A stretch of 64,000 bases of DNA from Stackebrandtia endophytica (GCF_006716355.1 NZ_VFOW01000001.1:4092001-4156000), one strand, 5' to 3'. Numbered from the stretch's first letter, positions 27,478-35,803 are shown. Made by a program: numbers and translations. Notes: a model not told the origin generated them from the letters alone.

Positions 27478-27541
27478 GTCGAAAAAAGTTTCGTCGAAAA
27501 AGTTGCGTTGTGCTTGACAACCCCAATTCGCTGAGTAAAGT
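27478..27541 (+). promoter_or_regulatory. Strong sigma-A-type promoter with upstream A-tracts
   Basis: TTGACA (27514-27519), 16-bp spacer and TAAAGT (27536-27541). Two A-tract repeats (GTCGAAAAAAGTT at 27478 and GTCGAAAAAGTT at 27493) with 15-bp spacing lie just upstream, like an UP element. This is the best-matching promoter in the window. Confidence 0.7.
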
Positions 27542-27547
27542 TCTAAA

Positions 27548-27680
27548 TACGCAGCGTCACCGACGAGGCAGTGGGAACCCGAGATGATCTCGCGGACCGC
27601 ACCTCGTTTGGCGCGCGGGGAACCAAACCGGGGGGAGTGCCGGGCAGTCTGGGGTGGCTGCCCGGCACGTTCGGTTTTCG
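27548..27680 (+). ncRNA. Candidate stable small RNA of about 120-130 nt
   Basis: It starts about 7 bases after a strong promoter and ends at a perfect 11-bp hairpin (27637-27647/27658-27668) followed by a T-rich stretch. Inside are a CGAGA/TCTCG hairpin (27580-27584/27588-27592), a closing stem ACGAGG/CCTCGT (27563-27568/27602-27607), a GTTTGG/CCAAAC hairpin (27606-27611/27623-27628) that competes with it, and two GGGAACC motifs (27573 and 27618). No start codon with a ribosome-binding site occurs, and the next gene (27880-28569) is on the opposite strand, so this is not a leader for a protein gene. I cannot match it to a known RNA family by eye. Confidence 0.5.
27637..27668 (+). terminator. 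Terminator of the candidate small RNA
   Basis: Perfect 11-bp arms with a 10-base loop, followed by GTTCGGTTTTCGG. Confidence 0.68.
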
Positions 27681-27879
27681 GGCCGCGTCGAACATGCGGC
27701 GGGCCGCGTCAACCATCGTTCCTAACCTCCATCACTCGCCGCACCAGGTGAACTCAAGCGGCGTGAACTCAAGCGGCTCCAGTGGACTCAAGCCACCGTG
27801 GAACCGGCCCACGCAGCATATTTCGGCTGGTGAGAGCGGGTGCAGTGAATCGGGGAACTCGGCGGATCAGCCGCGAGGC
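27669..27879. other. Remaining intergenic stretch with a short direct repeat
   Basis: About 210 bp without a gene. It holds a 15-bp direct repeat GTGAACTCAAGCGGC at 27748-27762 and 27763-27777, with a diverged third copy at 27782-27796. Confidence 0.5.
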
Positions 27880-28569
27880 TCAGTCTCCATCGGAAACCGG
27901 CTCGGCGGTGGCATACAAGTTGAAGCGGTTCACACCGGATTCGACGATTCCGGGAAACTCCTGAACCTTCTGCCAGGCCGCCACGGCCGCCGGGTCCGGC
28001 GGCGTGTCGTCGTCCTCTCCGGTCGATCCCATGAACCGGTCGTGGTGGCGAAGACCGATCCACTCCGCGTAGTTCAGGATGCGACGGCCGTCGAGGCTCA
28101 CGTGAAACACCGCGCCCAGCCCGCCGGTGTCCTCGTCGTCGGCCAACGACGGTGCGAGATCCATCGCCTCGAAGACGGTGTCGACCCAGTCGCGCAACCG
28201 CTGCGGATCAGACCCGTCGAAGATCAGGTAGGGCAGGGCCAGGCACCCGGGCGTGCGGGTTTCGCCCGGCTCCCGGCTGTCCCGGTAGCGGACGTACTCG
28301 ATTGCGTCGGGAGCCGTTGGTGCGCGCCGGTGGGCGTCCCGGTCGGTCCACAACGCGTACCGCAGTACCGATCGGGCGTCCTCGCCCACGAACAGGCTGT
28401 CACTGAGCAGGCCGGTCGGCCACGGCTCGGTGCGCCACCGTCGCATCGTCCGGGCGAGGGTTTCGGTGCGGCCCGCCAGGTCGGGGGCCCGCCACTGTTC
28501 GACGACCGCGAGGGTCGCGTCCGCGCGGCGAGGGTCGGGCCACTGCTCGGTGATCGTGTAGTTCGTCAT
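27880..28569 (-). CDS. Hypothetical protein with two ABM-like (dimeric alpha-beta barrel) halves
   Basis: 229 residues from the ATG at 28569; an in-frame extension upstream overlaps the epimerase gene and has no support. Two halves each carry a pattern of the antibiotic-biosynthesis-monooxygenase-like fold: VVEQWRAPDLAGRTETLARTM with SVLRYALWTDRDAH, and later RRILNYAEWIGLRHHDRFM with VQEFPGIVESGVNRF. Such internally duplicated ABM-like proteins occur in actinobacteria, some as oxygenases and some without known activity. No catalytic residue is identifiable. It lies 88 bp downstream of the methylmalonyl-CoA epimerase gene on the same strand. Confidence 0.65.
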   Translation of the reverse strand: MTNYTITEQWPDPRRADATLAVVEQWRAPDLAGRTETLARTMRRWRTEPWPTGLLSDSLFVGEDARSVLRYALWTDRDAHRRAPTAPDAIEYVRYRDSREPGETRTPGCLALPYLIFDGSDPQRLRDWVDTVFEAMDLAPSLADDEDTGGLGAVFHVSLDGRRILNYAEWIGLRHHDRFMGSTGEDDDTPPDPAAVAAWQKVQEFPGIVESGVNRFNLYATAEPVSDGD

Positions 28570-28657
28570 CGTTGCGAGGTTATGTCCGATTCTTCGTACC
28601 CCGCATCCGTCAGATGACCGGTCCTCACTCACGTACACGTCTGGCCCGCCGGGTGAC

Positions 28658-29092
28658 TCAGGCCGCGGCGGGCTCCACCAGTTCGATGAGCACACCGCCG
28701 GCGTCCTTCGGATGCACGAAGTTGATCCGGGAGTCGGCGGTGCCTCGGCGCGGTGTCTCATACAGCAGGCGCAACCCGCGAGCCCGCAGCGCGTCGCAGG
28801 CGGCAGTGATATCGGCCACCGTGAACGCCAACTGTTGAAGCCCGGGACCGTTGCGGTCGATGAACTTCGCGATCGTGGAGTCGGGGCCGAGCGGCGCCAG
28901 CAGCTGGATCCGGGTGGTTCCGTCGCCGACGGCGATCATGGCCTCCTCGACGCCCTGCTCCTCGTTGCGCTCGGTGTGGACGCAGGTGGCGCCCAGGATC
29001 TCCTCATGGAATCGGATGGCCTCGGACAGATCCGGCACCGCGATGCCGACGTGGTCGACAGCCAGCAGCCCAACCGGCAATACTTCACTCAT
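28658..29092 (-). CDS. mce: Methylmalonyl-CoA epimerase
   Basis: 144 residues, a glyoxalase-fold (VOC) enzyme that interconverts (2S)- and (2R)-methylmalonyl-CoA for the mutase pathway. DHVGIAVPDL gives metal ligand His14, TRIQLLAPL gives Gln63, and LIELVEP gives the C-terminal Glu. In the third ligand region the text is GPGLQQLAF, where the well-studied epimerases have HH, so a Gln occupies the usual His position. It is divergent from the thiolase and meaB genes, which belong to the same acyl-CoA theme. Hexamer AAGACT ends 7 bases before the ATG, and AAGGGG is too close to act as a ribosome-binding site. Confidence 0.92.
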   Translation of the reverse strand: MSEVLPVGLLAVDHVGIAVPDLSEAIRFHEEILGATCVHTERNEEQGVEEAMIAVGDGTTRIQLLAPLGPDSTIAKFIDRNGPGLQQLAFTVADITAACDALRARGLRLLYETPRRGTADSRINFVHPKDAGGVLIELVEPAAA

Positions 29093-29199
29093 GCCCCTTA
29101 GTCTTGCTTAAGTGAGCCTGGCAGTGAACGTGGTCCCGCCCGAATCGGGGTCTGCGACACTCGCCGGGAGGGCGTGTACAACCGATCTGGGAGGTCTCC

Positions 29200-30393
29200 A
29201 TGGCAGACGACTCGCGCACCACCACCGTGCTGGTGGCCGGTGCCAGAACCCCTAACGGAAAGCTGCTGGGCGCCCTCGGCGACCAGACCGCGACCAAACT
29301 CGGCGGACACGCCATCGCGGCGGCACTGGAGCGCGCCGGTGTCACCGCCGACCAGGTCGATTACGTCATCATGGGCCAGGTGCTGCAGGCCGGGGCCGGG
29401 CAGATCCCCGCACGTCAGGCCGCCGTCGCCGCCGGCATTCCCATGACCGTGCCCGCGCTGACGGTCAACAAGGTGTGCCTGTCGGGTCTCAACGCGATCG
29501 CGTTGGCCGACCAGTTGATCCGCGCCGGTGAGATCGAGATCGCCGTCGCCGGTGGCATGGAGTCCATGACCGGCGCCCCGCACCTGCTCACCGGGCAGCG
29601 CAAGGGCTACAAGTACGGCGACGTCACGGTCAAGGACCACATGGCGTTGGACGGACTCACCGACCCGTGGGACGGAATCCCCATGGGTGAGTCCACCGAG
29701 AACCACAACACCCGGCTGGGCATCAAGCGCGCCGAACAGGACGAATTCGCCGCCCGCAGCCACAACCGGGCGGCCGCCGCACAGAAGGACGGCCGTTTCG
29801 ACCGGGAGATCGCTCCGATCGAGATCCCGCAGCGCAAGGGCGACCCGATCGTGGTGACGACCGATGAGGGCGTCCGCCCCGACACCAGCGTCGAGGTGCT
29901 GGGCAAGTTGCGTCCCGCCTTCGCCAAGGACGGCACCATCACCGCCGGCAACTCCTCGCCCATCTCCGACGGTGCCGCCGCCGTGGTGGTCATGAGCAAG
30001 GCCAAGGCGGAGGAACTCGGACTGGAATACCTCGCCGAGATCGTCGCCTACGGCCAGGTCGCCGGACCGGACAACTCTCTGCACTCTCAGCCGGCCAACG
30101 CGATCAAGGCCGCACTGGCCAAGACCGGAAACACTCCCGCCGACCTGTCGGTGGTCGAGATCAACGAGGCCTTCGCCTCGGTCGGACTTCAGTCGACCCG
30201 GGAACTGGGCATCGACGCCGACATCGTCAACCCCAACGGCGGCGCGATCGCGCTGGGCCACCCCATCGGTGCCTCCGGCGCCCGCCTGGTTCTGACCCTC
30301 GCCCACGAACTGCAGTCTCGTGGTGGCGGTTTGGGAGCCGCCGCCCTGTGCGGTGGAGGCGGTCAAGGTGACGCACTGGTCTTGAAGGTGTAG
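29200..30393 (+). CDS. Acetyl-CoA C-acetyltransferase (thiolase)
   Basis: 397 residues, standard for thiolase II. It condenses two acetyl-CoA to acetoacetyl-CoA, or runs in reverse. The nucleophilic Cys93 lies in [10 protein letters not shown], the His in [10 protein letters not shown] at ~350 and the second catalytic Cys in CGGGGQGDA near the C-terminus. NEAFA around residue 317 is also typical. GGAGG lies before the ATG. It is followed after 2 bp by meaB and is divergent from the methylmalonyl-CoA epimerase, so the three probably serve branched/odd-chain acyl-CoA metabolism. The acetoacetyl-CoA synthetase at 5.9 kb shares its product. Confidence 0.94.
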   Translation: MADDSRTTTVLVAGARTPNGKLLGALGDQTATKLGGHAIAAALERAGVTADQVDYVIMGQVLQAGAGQIPARQAAVAAGIPMTVPALTVNKVCLSGLNAIALADQLIRAGEIEIAVAGGMESMTGAPHLLTGQRKGYKYGDVTVKDHMALDGLTDPWDGIPMGESTENHNTRLGIKRAEQDEFAARSHNRAAAAQKDGRFDREIAPIEIPQRKGDPIVVTTDEGVRPDTSVEVLGKLRPAFAKDGTITAGNSSPISDGAAAVVVMSKAKAEELGLEYLAEIVAYGQVAGPDNSLHSQPANAIKAALAKTGNTPADLSVVEINEAFASVGLQSTRELGIDADIVNPNGGAIALGHPIGASGARLVLTLAHELQSRGGGLGAAALCGGGGQGDALVLKV

Positions 30394-30395
30394 CC

Positions 30396-31337
30396 GTGAC
30401 GAGTCAACTCGTTGACACCGAGGTCGCCGAGCTCGCCGAACGCGCGGTCGGCGGGGATCAGCGTGCGATCGGCCGGATGATCTCGCTGGTGGAGAACGGT
30501 GGCAGCCAGGTGCGGCAGGTCGCCGCCGTGCTGCCCGCTCCGGACCGCCCGGCCCGGGTGATCGGTTTGACCGGCTCACCCGGCGTCGGTAAGTCCACGA
30601 CCACCACGGCGCTGGTGTCCGGCTACCGCAAGGAGGGCCAACGGGTCGCGGTGCTGGCGGTTGACCCGTCCAGCCCGTTCACCGGGGGCGCGATCCTCGG
30701 TGACCGGGTTCGTATGCAGGAGCACGCCACCGACCCGGACGTGTTCATCCGCTCGATGTCCTCGCGGGGACACCTGGGCGGATTGGCGGCGGCGACGCCG
30801 CAGGTGGTACGGGTTCTGGAGTCCTGTGGGTTCGACGTCATCCTGATCGAGACCGTCGGCGTCGGTCAGGCCGAAGTGGAAATCGCCGGGTTGGCCGACA
30901 CCACCCTGGTCCTGTTGGCTCCCGGAATGGGCGACGGAATCCAGGCCGTGAAGGCGGGGATCCTGGAGGTGGCGGACGTGTTCGTCATCAACAAGTCCGA
31001 TCGCGACGGTGCCGACGCGACCTATCGGGACATTCGATCCATGATGGCGCTGATCACCCGCGACCCCAACGAGTGGCGGCAACCGATCGTCAAGACCATC
31101 GCCCACCGGGGCGAGGGTATCGCCGATGTCATCGCCGCCGTCGACAAGCATCGCGACTGGCTGGCCGAACACGGTGAACTGGAACGTCGTCGCCGTGATC
31201 GCGCCAAAGCCGAGGTCACCGCGATCGTCTTGGGCGTGTTGGCCAAACGGTTCGCCGTCACCGAGGACATCGCCGCGCGAGTGGCCGAAGGTGAGATCGA
31301 CCCGTACGGAGCGGCCGAGGACGTACTGAGCCGCTGA
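30396..31337 (+). CDS. meaB: Methylmalonyl-CoA mutase-associated GTPase MeaB
   Basis: 313 residues. G3E-family GTPase that gates cobalamin loading and protects methylmalonyl-CoA mutase. Walker A is GLTGSPGVGKSTTTTALV (residues ~58-75), VLAVDPSSPFTGGAILGDRVRM is the switch I region, IETVGVGQAEVEIAGLAD is the switch/Walker B region, and VINKSDRDGAD is the NKxD guanine motif. The mutase itself is not in the window. It begins 2 bp after the thiolase stop codon with a GTG, so it is co-transcribed and probably translationally coupled. A bidirectional hairpin follows. Confidence 0.94.
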   Translation: MTSQLVDTEVAELAERAVGGDQRAIGRMISLVENGGSQVRQVAAVLPAPDRPARVIGLTGSPGVGKSTTTTALVSGYRKEGQRVAVLAVDPSSPFTGGAILGDRVRMQEHATDPDVFIRSMSSRGHLGGLAAATPQVVRVLESCGFDVILIETVGVGQAEVEIAGLADTTLVLLAPGMGDGIQAVKAGILEVADVFVINKSDRDGADATYRDIRSMMALITRDPNEWRQPIVKTIAHRGEGIADVIAAVDKHRDWLAEHGELERRRRDRAKAEVTAIVLGVLAKRFAVTEDIAARVAEGEIDPYGAAEDVLSR

Positions 31338-31346
31338 TCGAACTCG

Positions 31347-31383
31347 GACGCCGCCGTCGGGCCTCAGGCTCGACGGCGGCGTC
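31347..31383. terminator. Bidirectional terminator between meaB and a convergent membrane protein gene
   Basis: Perfect 13-bp arms 31347-31359 and 31371-31383. The right arm lies inside the last codons of the minus-strand gene. Confidence 0.75.
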
Positions 31384-31831
31384 GACGTATCCGGCCGATT
31401 CGGTGATCGAGCAGGTCGACGGGCTCGCGATCCCGTTTCCACGCGATCACCGCGAGTGCCACGGTGACGACGGCGGTGATCGACACCAGCAGCGCCAGGT
31501 TTCGGCCGTAGGGCTGCGCCAGCGCCGACGGGTTCGGCTCGACCGGTTGCCGGATCGTCAACGGCACCGCCAGCAGTGTGAGGATCGCCGAGACCACGAC
31601 ACCGCCGGTGATCACCTGTCCGACGGAGCGGGGCAGCCGAGCCGATGCCCGCCACAGAATCGCACCGGTCGCCAGCTCGACCGGAACCAGCAGTCCCTCG
31701 TGGACTCCGACGGCGACCGCCAGCCAGATCACCAGTTGTGGCAGTTGCGGCACGTCGCTCAGCACCCCCGCCACGCCCCATCCCAGGCACACCAGACCGG
31801 TCACACCCAGAAGCACTCGCCACCCCGTCAC
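31364..31831 (-). CDS. Small four-helix membrane protein coupled to the molybdopterin oxidoreductase
   Basis: 155 residues. Hydrophobic segments at about 5-24, 31-52, 68-90 and 112-131 are followed by a very basic tail (RIGRIRRRRRRA), giving a likely cytoplasmic C-terminus. The GTG at 31831 overlaps the stop of the upstream molybdopterin-dependent oxidoreductase gene by 4 bp (GTGA), so it is translated with it. It is not a family I recognise. A role as a membrane partner or electron-transfer subunit of that oxidoreductase is plausible from the coupling only. Confidence 0.75.
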   Translation of the reverse strand: MTGWRVLLGVTGLVCLGWGVAGVLSDVPQLPQLVIWLAVAVGVHEGLLVPVELATGAILWRASARLPRSVGQVITGGVVVSAILTLLAVPLTIRQPVEPNPSALAQPYGRNLALLVSITAVVTVALAVIAWKRDREPVDLLDHRIGRIRRRRRRA

Positions 31832-32985
31832 GGCAGTACCTCCAGCCGCTCGACCCACTTGGTCTGAAGCACGCCCGGGCGGGCCGGTGCGATGAGGCGG
31901 GCCGGGTAACCGTGATCGAGGTGCAGGACCTCGCCGTTGAGCCGCAGGGCGAGCAGGGTCAGGTCGTCGTAGGCGAATTCCGGTCCCAGCCGCGAGACCC
32001 GATAGGACCCGGTGGTCTCGGCCGAGACCACCCGGACCGTTGACCCCGGTGGCGCATCGGTCAGCGCCAACAGGTCCTTGATGCGTACGCCTCCCCACCG
32101 GCCGAGTTGGCTCCAGCCGTCGACGCATGCGATGGGCAGCCGCACCTCGTGTTGCGGGAGGGCGGTGACATCGGCCAACGTCAACGTCCGCGGCGTCGGG
32201 CCGTCCAGGTGAAGCCGCCACGCCGTGGGCACGACCACCCCGGCCTGCTTCGCGGTGCGGTTGACCGGGAAACCCTGTGGACCCACTCCGGGTTGCCTGG
32301 GTGCCAGCAGCGCCGCTCGCCGCAGCGGGGTGACCGTCTGGCCGACCGTGGTCACGACGACTGCGGCGGTCGCGGCGGCGATCGTGGTGAGAAAGCCTCG
32401 CCGCGTCCAACCGCCGGGACGATCCCGGGGCGTGCCGTCGGAGCTCCAATGGCGACTGATGATCGGCAGTTTGACCGAGATGTGCAGGAGGAGTGAGCCG
32501 ACGATGATCCACGCCAGCCAGAAGTGCAGGGTGCGGAACGTGAACGGCCATGGATACCACTTGAGGGTGTTGAGCAGCCCCATGAACAGTTGCAGCAGTA
32601 CCGCCGGAACGAACAGTGCGATCGACATTCTCTCCAGGCCGTGAGCCCACGACCGCACCGGCGGCCAGGCGAACAGTCGCGGGTAGACGGTCCACAGTTT
32701 CGCCAGTACCAGTGGGATGAGGGCGGTCCCGGTGGCGACGTGCAGTCCCTGGCTGAGCCGGTACAACCAGGTCGGCCGGGTCGGAAACACCATCCACGGT
32801 TGCGGGTTCTGCAGGAAGTGGCTGTACAGGCCGGTGAGGAAGCAGACGATGATCGCGGCACCCAGGACCCGGCCGATCAACACCGCGATTCGCGGGTGGT
32901 GAAGTGCCGAGGAGAACGCCCCGGGCCGAAACGGTGACAGTCGTGATCGCGTGATCGCGGCTCGTACCCGTCCCGGCGACGTCAT
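31828..32985 (-). CDS. Membrane-integrated molybdopterin-dependent oxidoreductase (cytochrome b-like + sulfite oxidase fold)
   Basis: 385 residues from the ATG at 32985. Residues ~34-172 hold four membrane helices with histidines suited to b-type haem (SHFLQ at 56, GLHVATG at 82, RTLHFWLAW at 154, LLLHIS at 168). GGWTRRGFLTT at 193-201 is a twin-arginine motif preceding a weak fifth helix (~198-216). The remainder is a sulfite-oxidase-type molybdopterin domain with the probable Mo-ligand Cys287 in IACVDGWSQ. This architecture matches the actinobacterial family typified by Streptomyces Sco3746, in which early helices enter by Sec and the last by Tat. Substrate unknown. Overlaps the next gene by 4 bp. 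Confidence 0.85.
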   Translation of the reverse strand: MTSPGRVRAAITRSRLSPFRPGAFSSALHHPRIAVLIGRVLGAAIIVCFLTGLYSHFLQNPQPWMVFPTRPTWLYRLSQGLHVATGTALIPLVLAKLWTVYPRLFAWPPVRSWAHGLERMSIALFVPAVLLQLFMGLLNTLKWYPWPFTFRTLHFWLAWIIVGSLLLHISVKLPIISRHWSSDGTPRDRPGGWTRRGFLTTIAAATAAVVVTTVGQTVTPLRRAALLAPRQPGVGPQGFPVNRTAKQAGVVVPTAWRLHLDGPTPRTLTLADVTALPQHEVRLPIACVDGWSQLGRWGGVRIKDLLALTDAPPGSTVRVVSAETTGSYRVSRLGPEFAYDDLTLLALRLNGEVLHLDHGYPARLIAPARPGVLQTKWVERLEVLP

Positions 32986-33130
32986 GAACCGATCACACCA
33001 CGCCGACCGGGATGAACCGGCGCGGTTCGTCGACATCGACGCGTCGAAGCCGATTCGAGTTCGTGGCGGCCCGGTTGTTCCGCACTCGCCCGGGCGTGGC
33101 CACAACGGACGATCCGGTGACGACAACCTC

Positions 33131-33136
33131 TACCAT
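33131..33136 (+). promoter_or_regulatory. -10 element (TACCAT) fixing the start of the polytopic membrane protein
   Basis: TACCAT ends 7 bases before the ATG at 33144. No ribosome-binding site precedes any candidate start here, so a leaderless transcript best explains the start. Confidence 0.45.
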
Positions 33137-33143
33137 GTCGACC

Positions 33144-34493
33144 ATGTCGCAACGGGGAGTGACATCGGAGCCGATCGAGACCGACTCGGCCACATCGTCC
33201 ACCGGGATGAGTCGCCGGGCAGTCGGCGGCGCGGTCGCGGTGGGTTTGGCGGTGGTCCTGGTCGCGGGGTGCGCGCTGTGGGGGCGGTGGTTGGACGCCA
33301 ACGGTTACTCACTTCACCTTGGTAACGCCTGGCCGGTGGCCGGGCACTGGCAGACCCGGCTGACCTGGTGGCAGGTCGTCGTCGTGGTCGGCGCCGGACT
33401 GTGGGTGTGGCAGGGTCCCCGGTTGGCGCGGGACCTGTCGTGGCGGCGCCTGCTCGCGGTGGTGTTCGCGGTGGCCGCGTGCTGGCCGGTCGCGTTGGCC
33501 CTGGTGGACGGTCCTGCCGCTCTGACCGCGCCGTTGTTGACGCCCTACGAGTACCTGCACGACGTCGGCCGGGTCCCCGACCTCACCACGTTCCTGAGTG
33601 GATTCAACGCGCACGTCCTGGACCCGCCCCGGTGGACCACCCACGTCTCGGGTCACCCTCCCGGGTTCCTGGGACTGCTGACGGTGATGGACCGCATCGG
33701 TTTCGGCGGCGGAGGCCCTGCCGCGGCACTGTGCATCATCGCCGGGGCGGCCGCCGCGCCGGCCACCCTGTCGACCACCCGGGTGCTCGGCGGTGAGGAA
33801 CTGGCCCGTCGTGCCGCGCCGTTCACGGCGATGGCTCCGGCGGCACTGTGGATCGCCACGAGCGCCGACGCGTTCTTCGCCGGAGTGGCGGCGGTGGGGG
33901 TGTGCCTGCTGGCCCACGCGGCGAACACCACGAGCCGACGTGGCGACCTGGCCGCCGTCGGCGGGGGACTGCTGTTGGGCGCGAGCCTGTTCCTCTCATA
34001 TGGACTGGCGTTGATCGGGTTGTTGGCCCTCGGCGTGGTCCTGGTTCAGCGCCGGGTGCGGCCGCTGCTGATCGGTGGAGCCGCCGTGGTCGCGCTGTTG
34101 GCCGCCGCATGGCTCGCCGGATTCAACTGGTTCGAAGGGCTCGACCTGGCCACTCAACGGGTCCGCATGGGGCAGGGGTGGATCGACCGGCCGGCCTGGT
34201 ACTTCTGGTTCGCCAATCCCGCGGGCCTGGCGCTGGCAGTGGGGCCGGCGGTGGTGGCCGCGCTGGCGTGGATCCGGCGCGACCGGTTCACGATCATTCC
34301 GGCCTGCGTGCTCACCGCCGTGGCGGTGGCGCTGGTGTCGGGCCTGTCGGTCGGCGAGGCCGAGCGGATTTACCTACCGTTCGCGGTGTGGCTCCTGCCG
34401 CTGGCGGGCCTACTGCCGGGGATCCGCTGGTGGTTGGGCGCCCAAGCCGCGACCGCGATCGCGATCGCGACCTTCCTCATGCTGTGGTGGTGA
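33144..34493 (+). CDS. Polytopic membrane protein, GT-C glycosyltransferase-like
   Basis: 449 residues from the ATG at 33144; other in-frame starts at 33135 and 33012 are possible. About 11-12 hydrophobic helices. The large first loop between helices contains PYEYLHDVGRVPDLTTFLSGF and THVSGHPPGFLGLL; such acidic/His residues in an early loop are typical of GT-C polyprenyl-phosphate-sugar transferases, and GEAERIYLPFAVWLLPLAG in a late helix matches related actinobacterial integral membrane proteins. The fold is suggested, not proven. It is divergent from the molybdopterin oxidoreductase and convergent with a methyltransferase gene, overlapping its 3' end by 84 bp. Placement among glycosyltransferases and an epimerase supports an envelope-sugar role. 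Confidence 0.65.
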   Translation: MSQRGVTSEPIETDSATSSTGMSRRAVGGAVAVGLAVVLVAGCALWGRWLDANGYSLHLGNAWPVAGHWQTRLTWWQVVVVVGAGLWVWQGPRLARDLSWRRLLAVVFAVAACWPVALALVDGPAALTAPLLTPYEYLHDVGRVPDLTTFLSGFNAHVLDPPRWTTHVSGHPPGFLGLLTVMDRIGFGGGGPAAALCIIAGAAAAPATLSTTRVLGGEELARRAAPFTAMAPAALWIATSADAFFAGVAAVGVCLLAHAANTTSRRGDLAAVGGGLLLGASLFLSYGLALIGLLALGVVLVQRRVRPLLIGGAAVVALLAAAWLAGFNWFEGLDLATQRVRMGQGWIDRPAWYFWFANPAGLALAVGPAVVAALAWIRRDRFTIIPACVLTAVAVALVSGLSVGEAERIYLPFAVWLLPLAGLLPGIRWWLGAQAATAIAIATFLMLWW

Positions 34494-35165
34494 CGGCGCC
34501 CGCAACGCGGCGAAGGCGCGACCGTCCACCGTCCAGTGGTCGTCGAGACGCCAGCCGATCGGGCGGGCCAGTCGCGACAGTGCCTCCACACCTACTCGGG
34601 CCCAGGCGAAGTGGTCACCTCGTCCGCCCGAACTGTCGGCCAGATGCACGGTGACGCGTTCGTCGACGTCCACCGTGGCCACCTCGACCAACAGCAAGCC
34701 GTTGGGGACGGTGATGTCGGCGATGCGGCGCAACAGGGCCGCCGGGTCACCGCCGATGCCGATGTTGCCGTCCATGAGGAGCGTGGTGTCCCAATCGCCT
34801 TCACCGGGCAACCGGTCGTACACCGACAGGCGCAGTGCGTTCGCCCCGTTGTCGCGGGTCCGCTGCACCGCGACCGCGCTGACGTCGATACCGAGCACCT
34901 CGTGCCGTCGGGCGCGAAGCGCGGCGGCGAACCGGCCCGGTCCGCACCCGATGTCCAAGACTGTCCCGTGGCAGCGACGCAGGACCTCCTGGTCGACCTC
35001 GTCGGCGGCGGCGCACCACCGTTCGATCTCCAACGGCAGCATCCAACCGTCGGCGCGGCACAGGAACAGTGGCCCGCGTCCGGAACGGATCGCCTCCGAA
35101 TAGAGGTCGCCGTACCAGTGGAGTCGACGAAGCCGGGAACCGGCGTCGGTTTCGGCCATCGTCAC
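34410..35165 (-). CDS. SAM-dependent class I methyltransferase
   Basis: 251 residues from the GTG at 35165, which overlaps the upstream stop by 4 bp (GTGA); an ATG 6 bases later is the alternative. VLDIGCGPGRFAAALRARRH at residues ~69-88 is the SAM-binding glycine loop, GIDVS holds the acidic residue for the ribose, and TTLLMDGNIGIGGD is the later core strand. The C-terminal ~30 residues are basic and polar and overlap the end of the convergent membrane protein gene by 84 bp. Last gene of the epimerase-GT2-DUF2064-methyltransferase run, so it could methylate a glycan or lipid intermediate, but the substrate is unknown. Confidence 0.85.
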   Translation of the reverse strand: MTMAETDAGSRLRRLHWYGDLYSEAIRSGRGPLFLCRADGWMLPLEIERWCAAADEVDQEVLRRCHGTVLDIGCGPGRFAAALRARRHEVLGIDVSAVAVQRTRDNGANALRLSVYDRLPGEGDWDTTLLMDGNIGIGGDPAALLRRIADITVPNGLLLVEVATVDVDERVTVHLADSSGGRGDHFAWARVGVEALSRLARPIGWRLDDHWTVDGRAFAALRAPSPPQHEEGRDRDRGRGLGAQPPADPRQ

Positions 35166-35803
35166 TTGAGGACTCCGATCCGGTCGACCTCCCGCGCGAA
35201 CGCGCCCGACCCGGTGAGCGCCACGACGTCCGCGACATCGGAAACCGTGTCCACATCGGTCAAGGGAGGCAGATCCCGCACCGACAGGCCCGCCGCGATC
35301 AGTCGCCGTCGTTGGATCCGCCCCGTGTCGGATCGTGACATCGGCACACCCCGGATCAGGTCGGGCCGGGGTCGGGCGAGCCCCAGGGCCCAGAATCCTC
35401 CGTCGAGGGCGGGACCGAACCAGGCGTCGACGCCCCGCCAGGCGTCGACCGCCAAGGCCGGAGCCATCAGCTCCGGGGTCACCTGTGGAGTGTCCATTCC
35501 GATCAGCAGGCAGGGTCCGTCGTCGGTGTCGAAGGCGTTGGCCAACCGATCGTCCAGGCCGTCACCGAACTGCCGCACGACCTCGAACCCCTCGGGAAGC
35601 CACTCACCGGGCTCACCCGCCAACACCAGCACCCGACGCCGAGCCGGGCTGGCCGCCACCGCCTCCAGCGTGTCGCGCAGTGCCGCCTCGGCCAGTTCGG
35701 CGGCCTGCTGCGGGGTCAACGGCGGACACAACCGCGTCTTGACCCGGCCGGGTTCGGGCGCCTTGGCGATGACCAGGATGCAGGTCGGCGGATCGGTGGT
35801 CAT
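35162..35803 (-). CDS. DUF2064 / TIGR04282-type GT-A-fold transferase
   Basis: 213 residues. CILVIAKAPEPGRVKTRLCP is the N-terminal signature of the family, and LLIGMDTPQVTPELM supplies a DxD-like metal site; DAWFGPALDGGFWALGL is the nucleotide-sugar-like pocket. The fold is related to GT-A nucleotidyl- and glycosyltransferases. Some relatives are annotated for arsenosugar synthesis because of a neighbouring radical SAM enzyme; none is present here, so that is not supported. The ATG overlaps the GT2 stop (ATGA) and its own stop overlaps the methyltransferase start (GTGA), so it is part of a tightly coupled unit. Confidence 0.85.
   Translation of the reverse strand: MTTDPPTCILVIAKAPEPGRVKTRLCPPLTPQQAAELAEAALRDTLEAVAASPARRRVLVLAGEPGEWLPEGFEVVRQFGDGLDDRLANAFDTDDGPCLLIGMDTPQVTPELMAPALAVDAWRGVDAWFGPALDGGFWALGLARPRPDLIRGVPMSRSDTGRIQRRRLIAAGLSVRDLPPLTDVDTVSDVADVVALTGSGAFAREVDRIGVLK

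Noticed and set aside
27548-27680. c-di-AMP (ydaO-type) riboswitch
   Set aside because: The GGGGAACC motif is suggestive, but other conserved blocks are not visible, the element terminates and there is no downstream gene in the same direction.
35162-35803. Arsenosugar biosynthesis transferase
   Set aside because: Family members have been named that way by association with a radical SAM enzyme, which is absent here.
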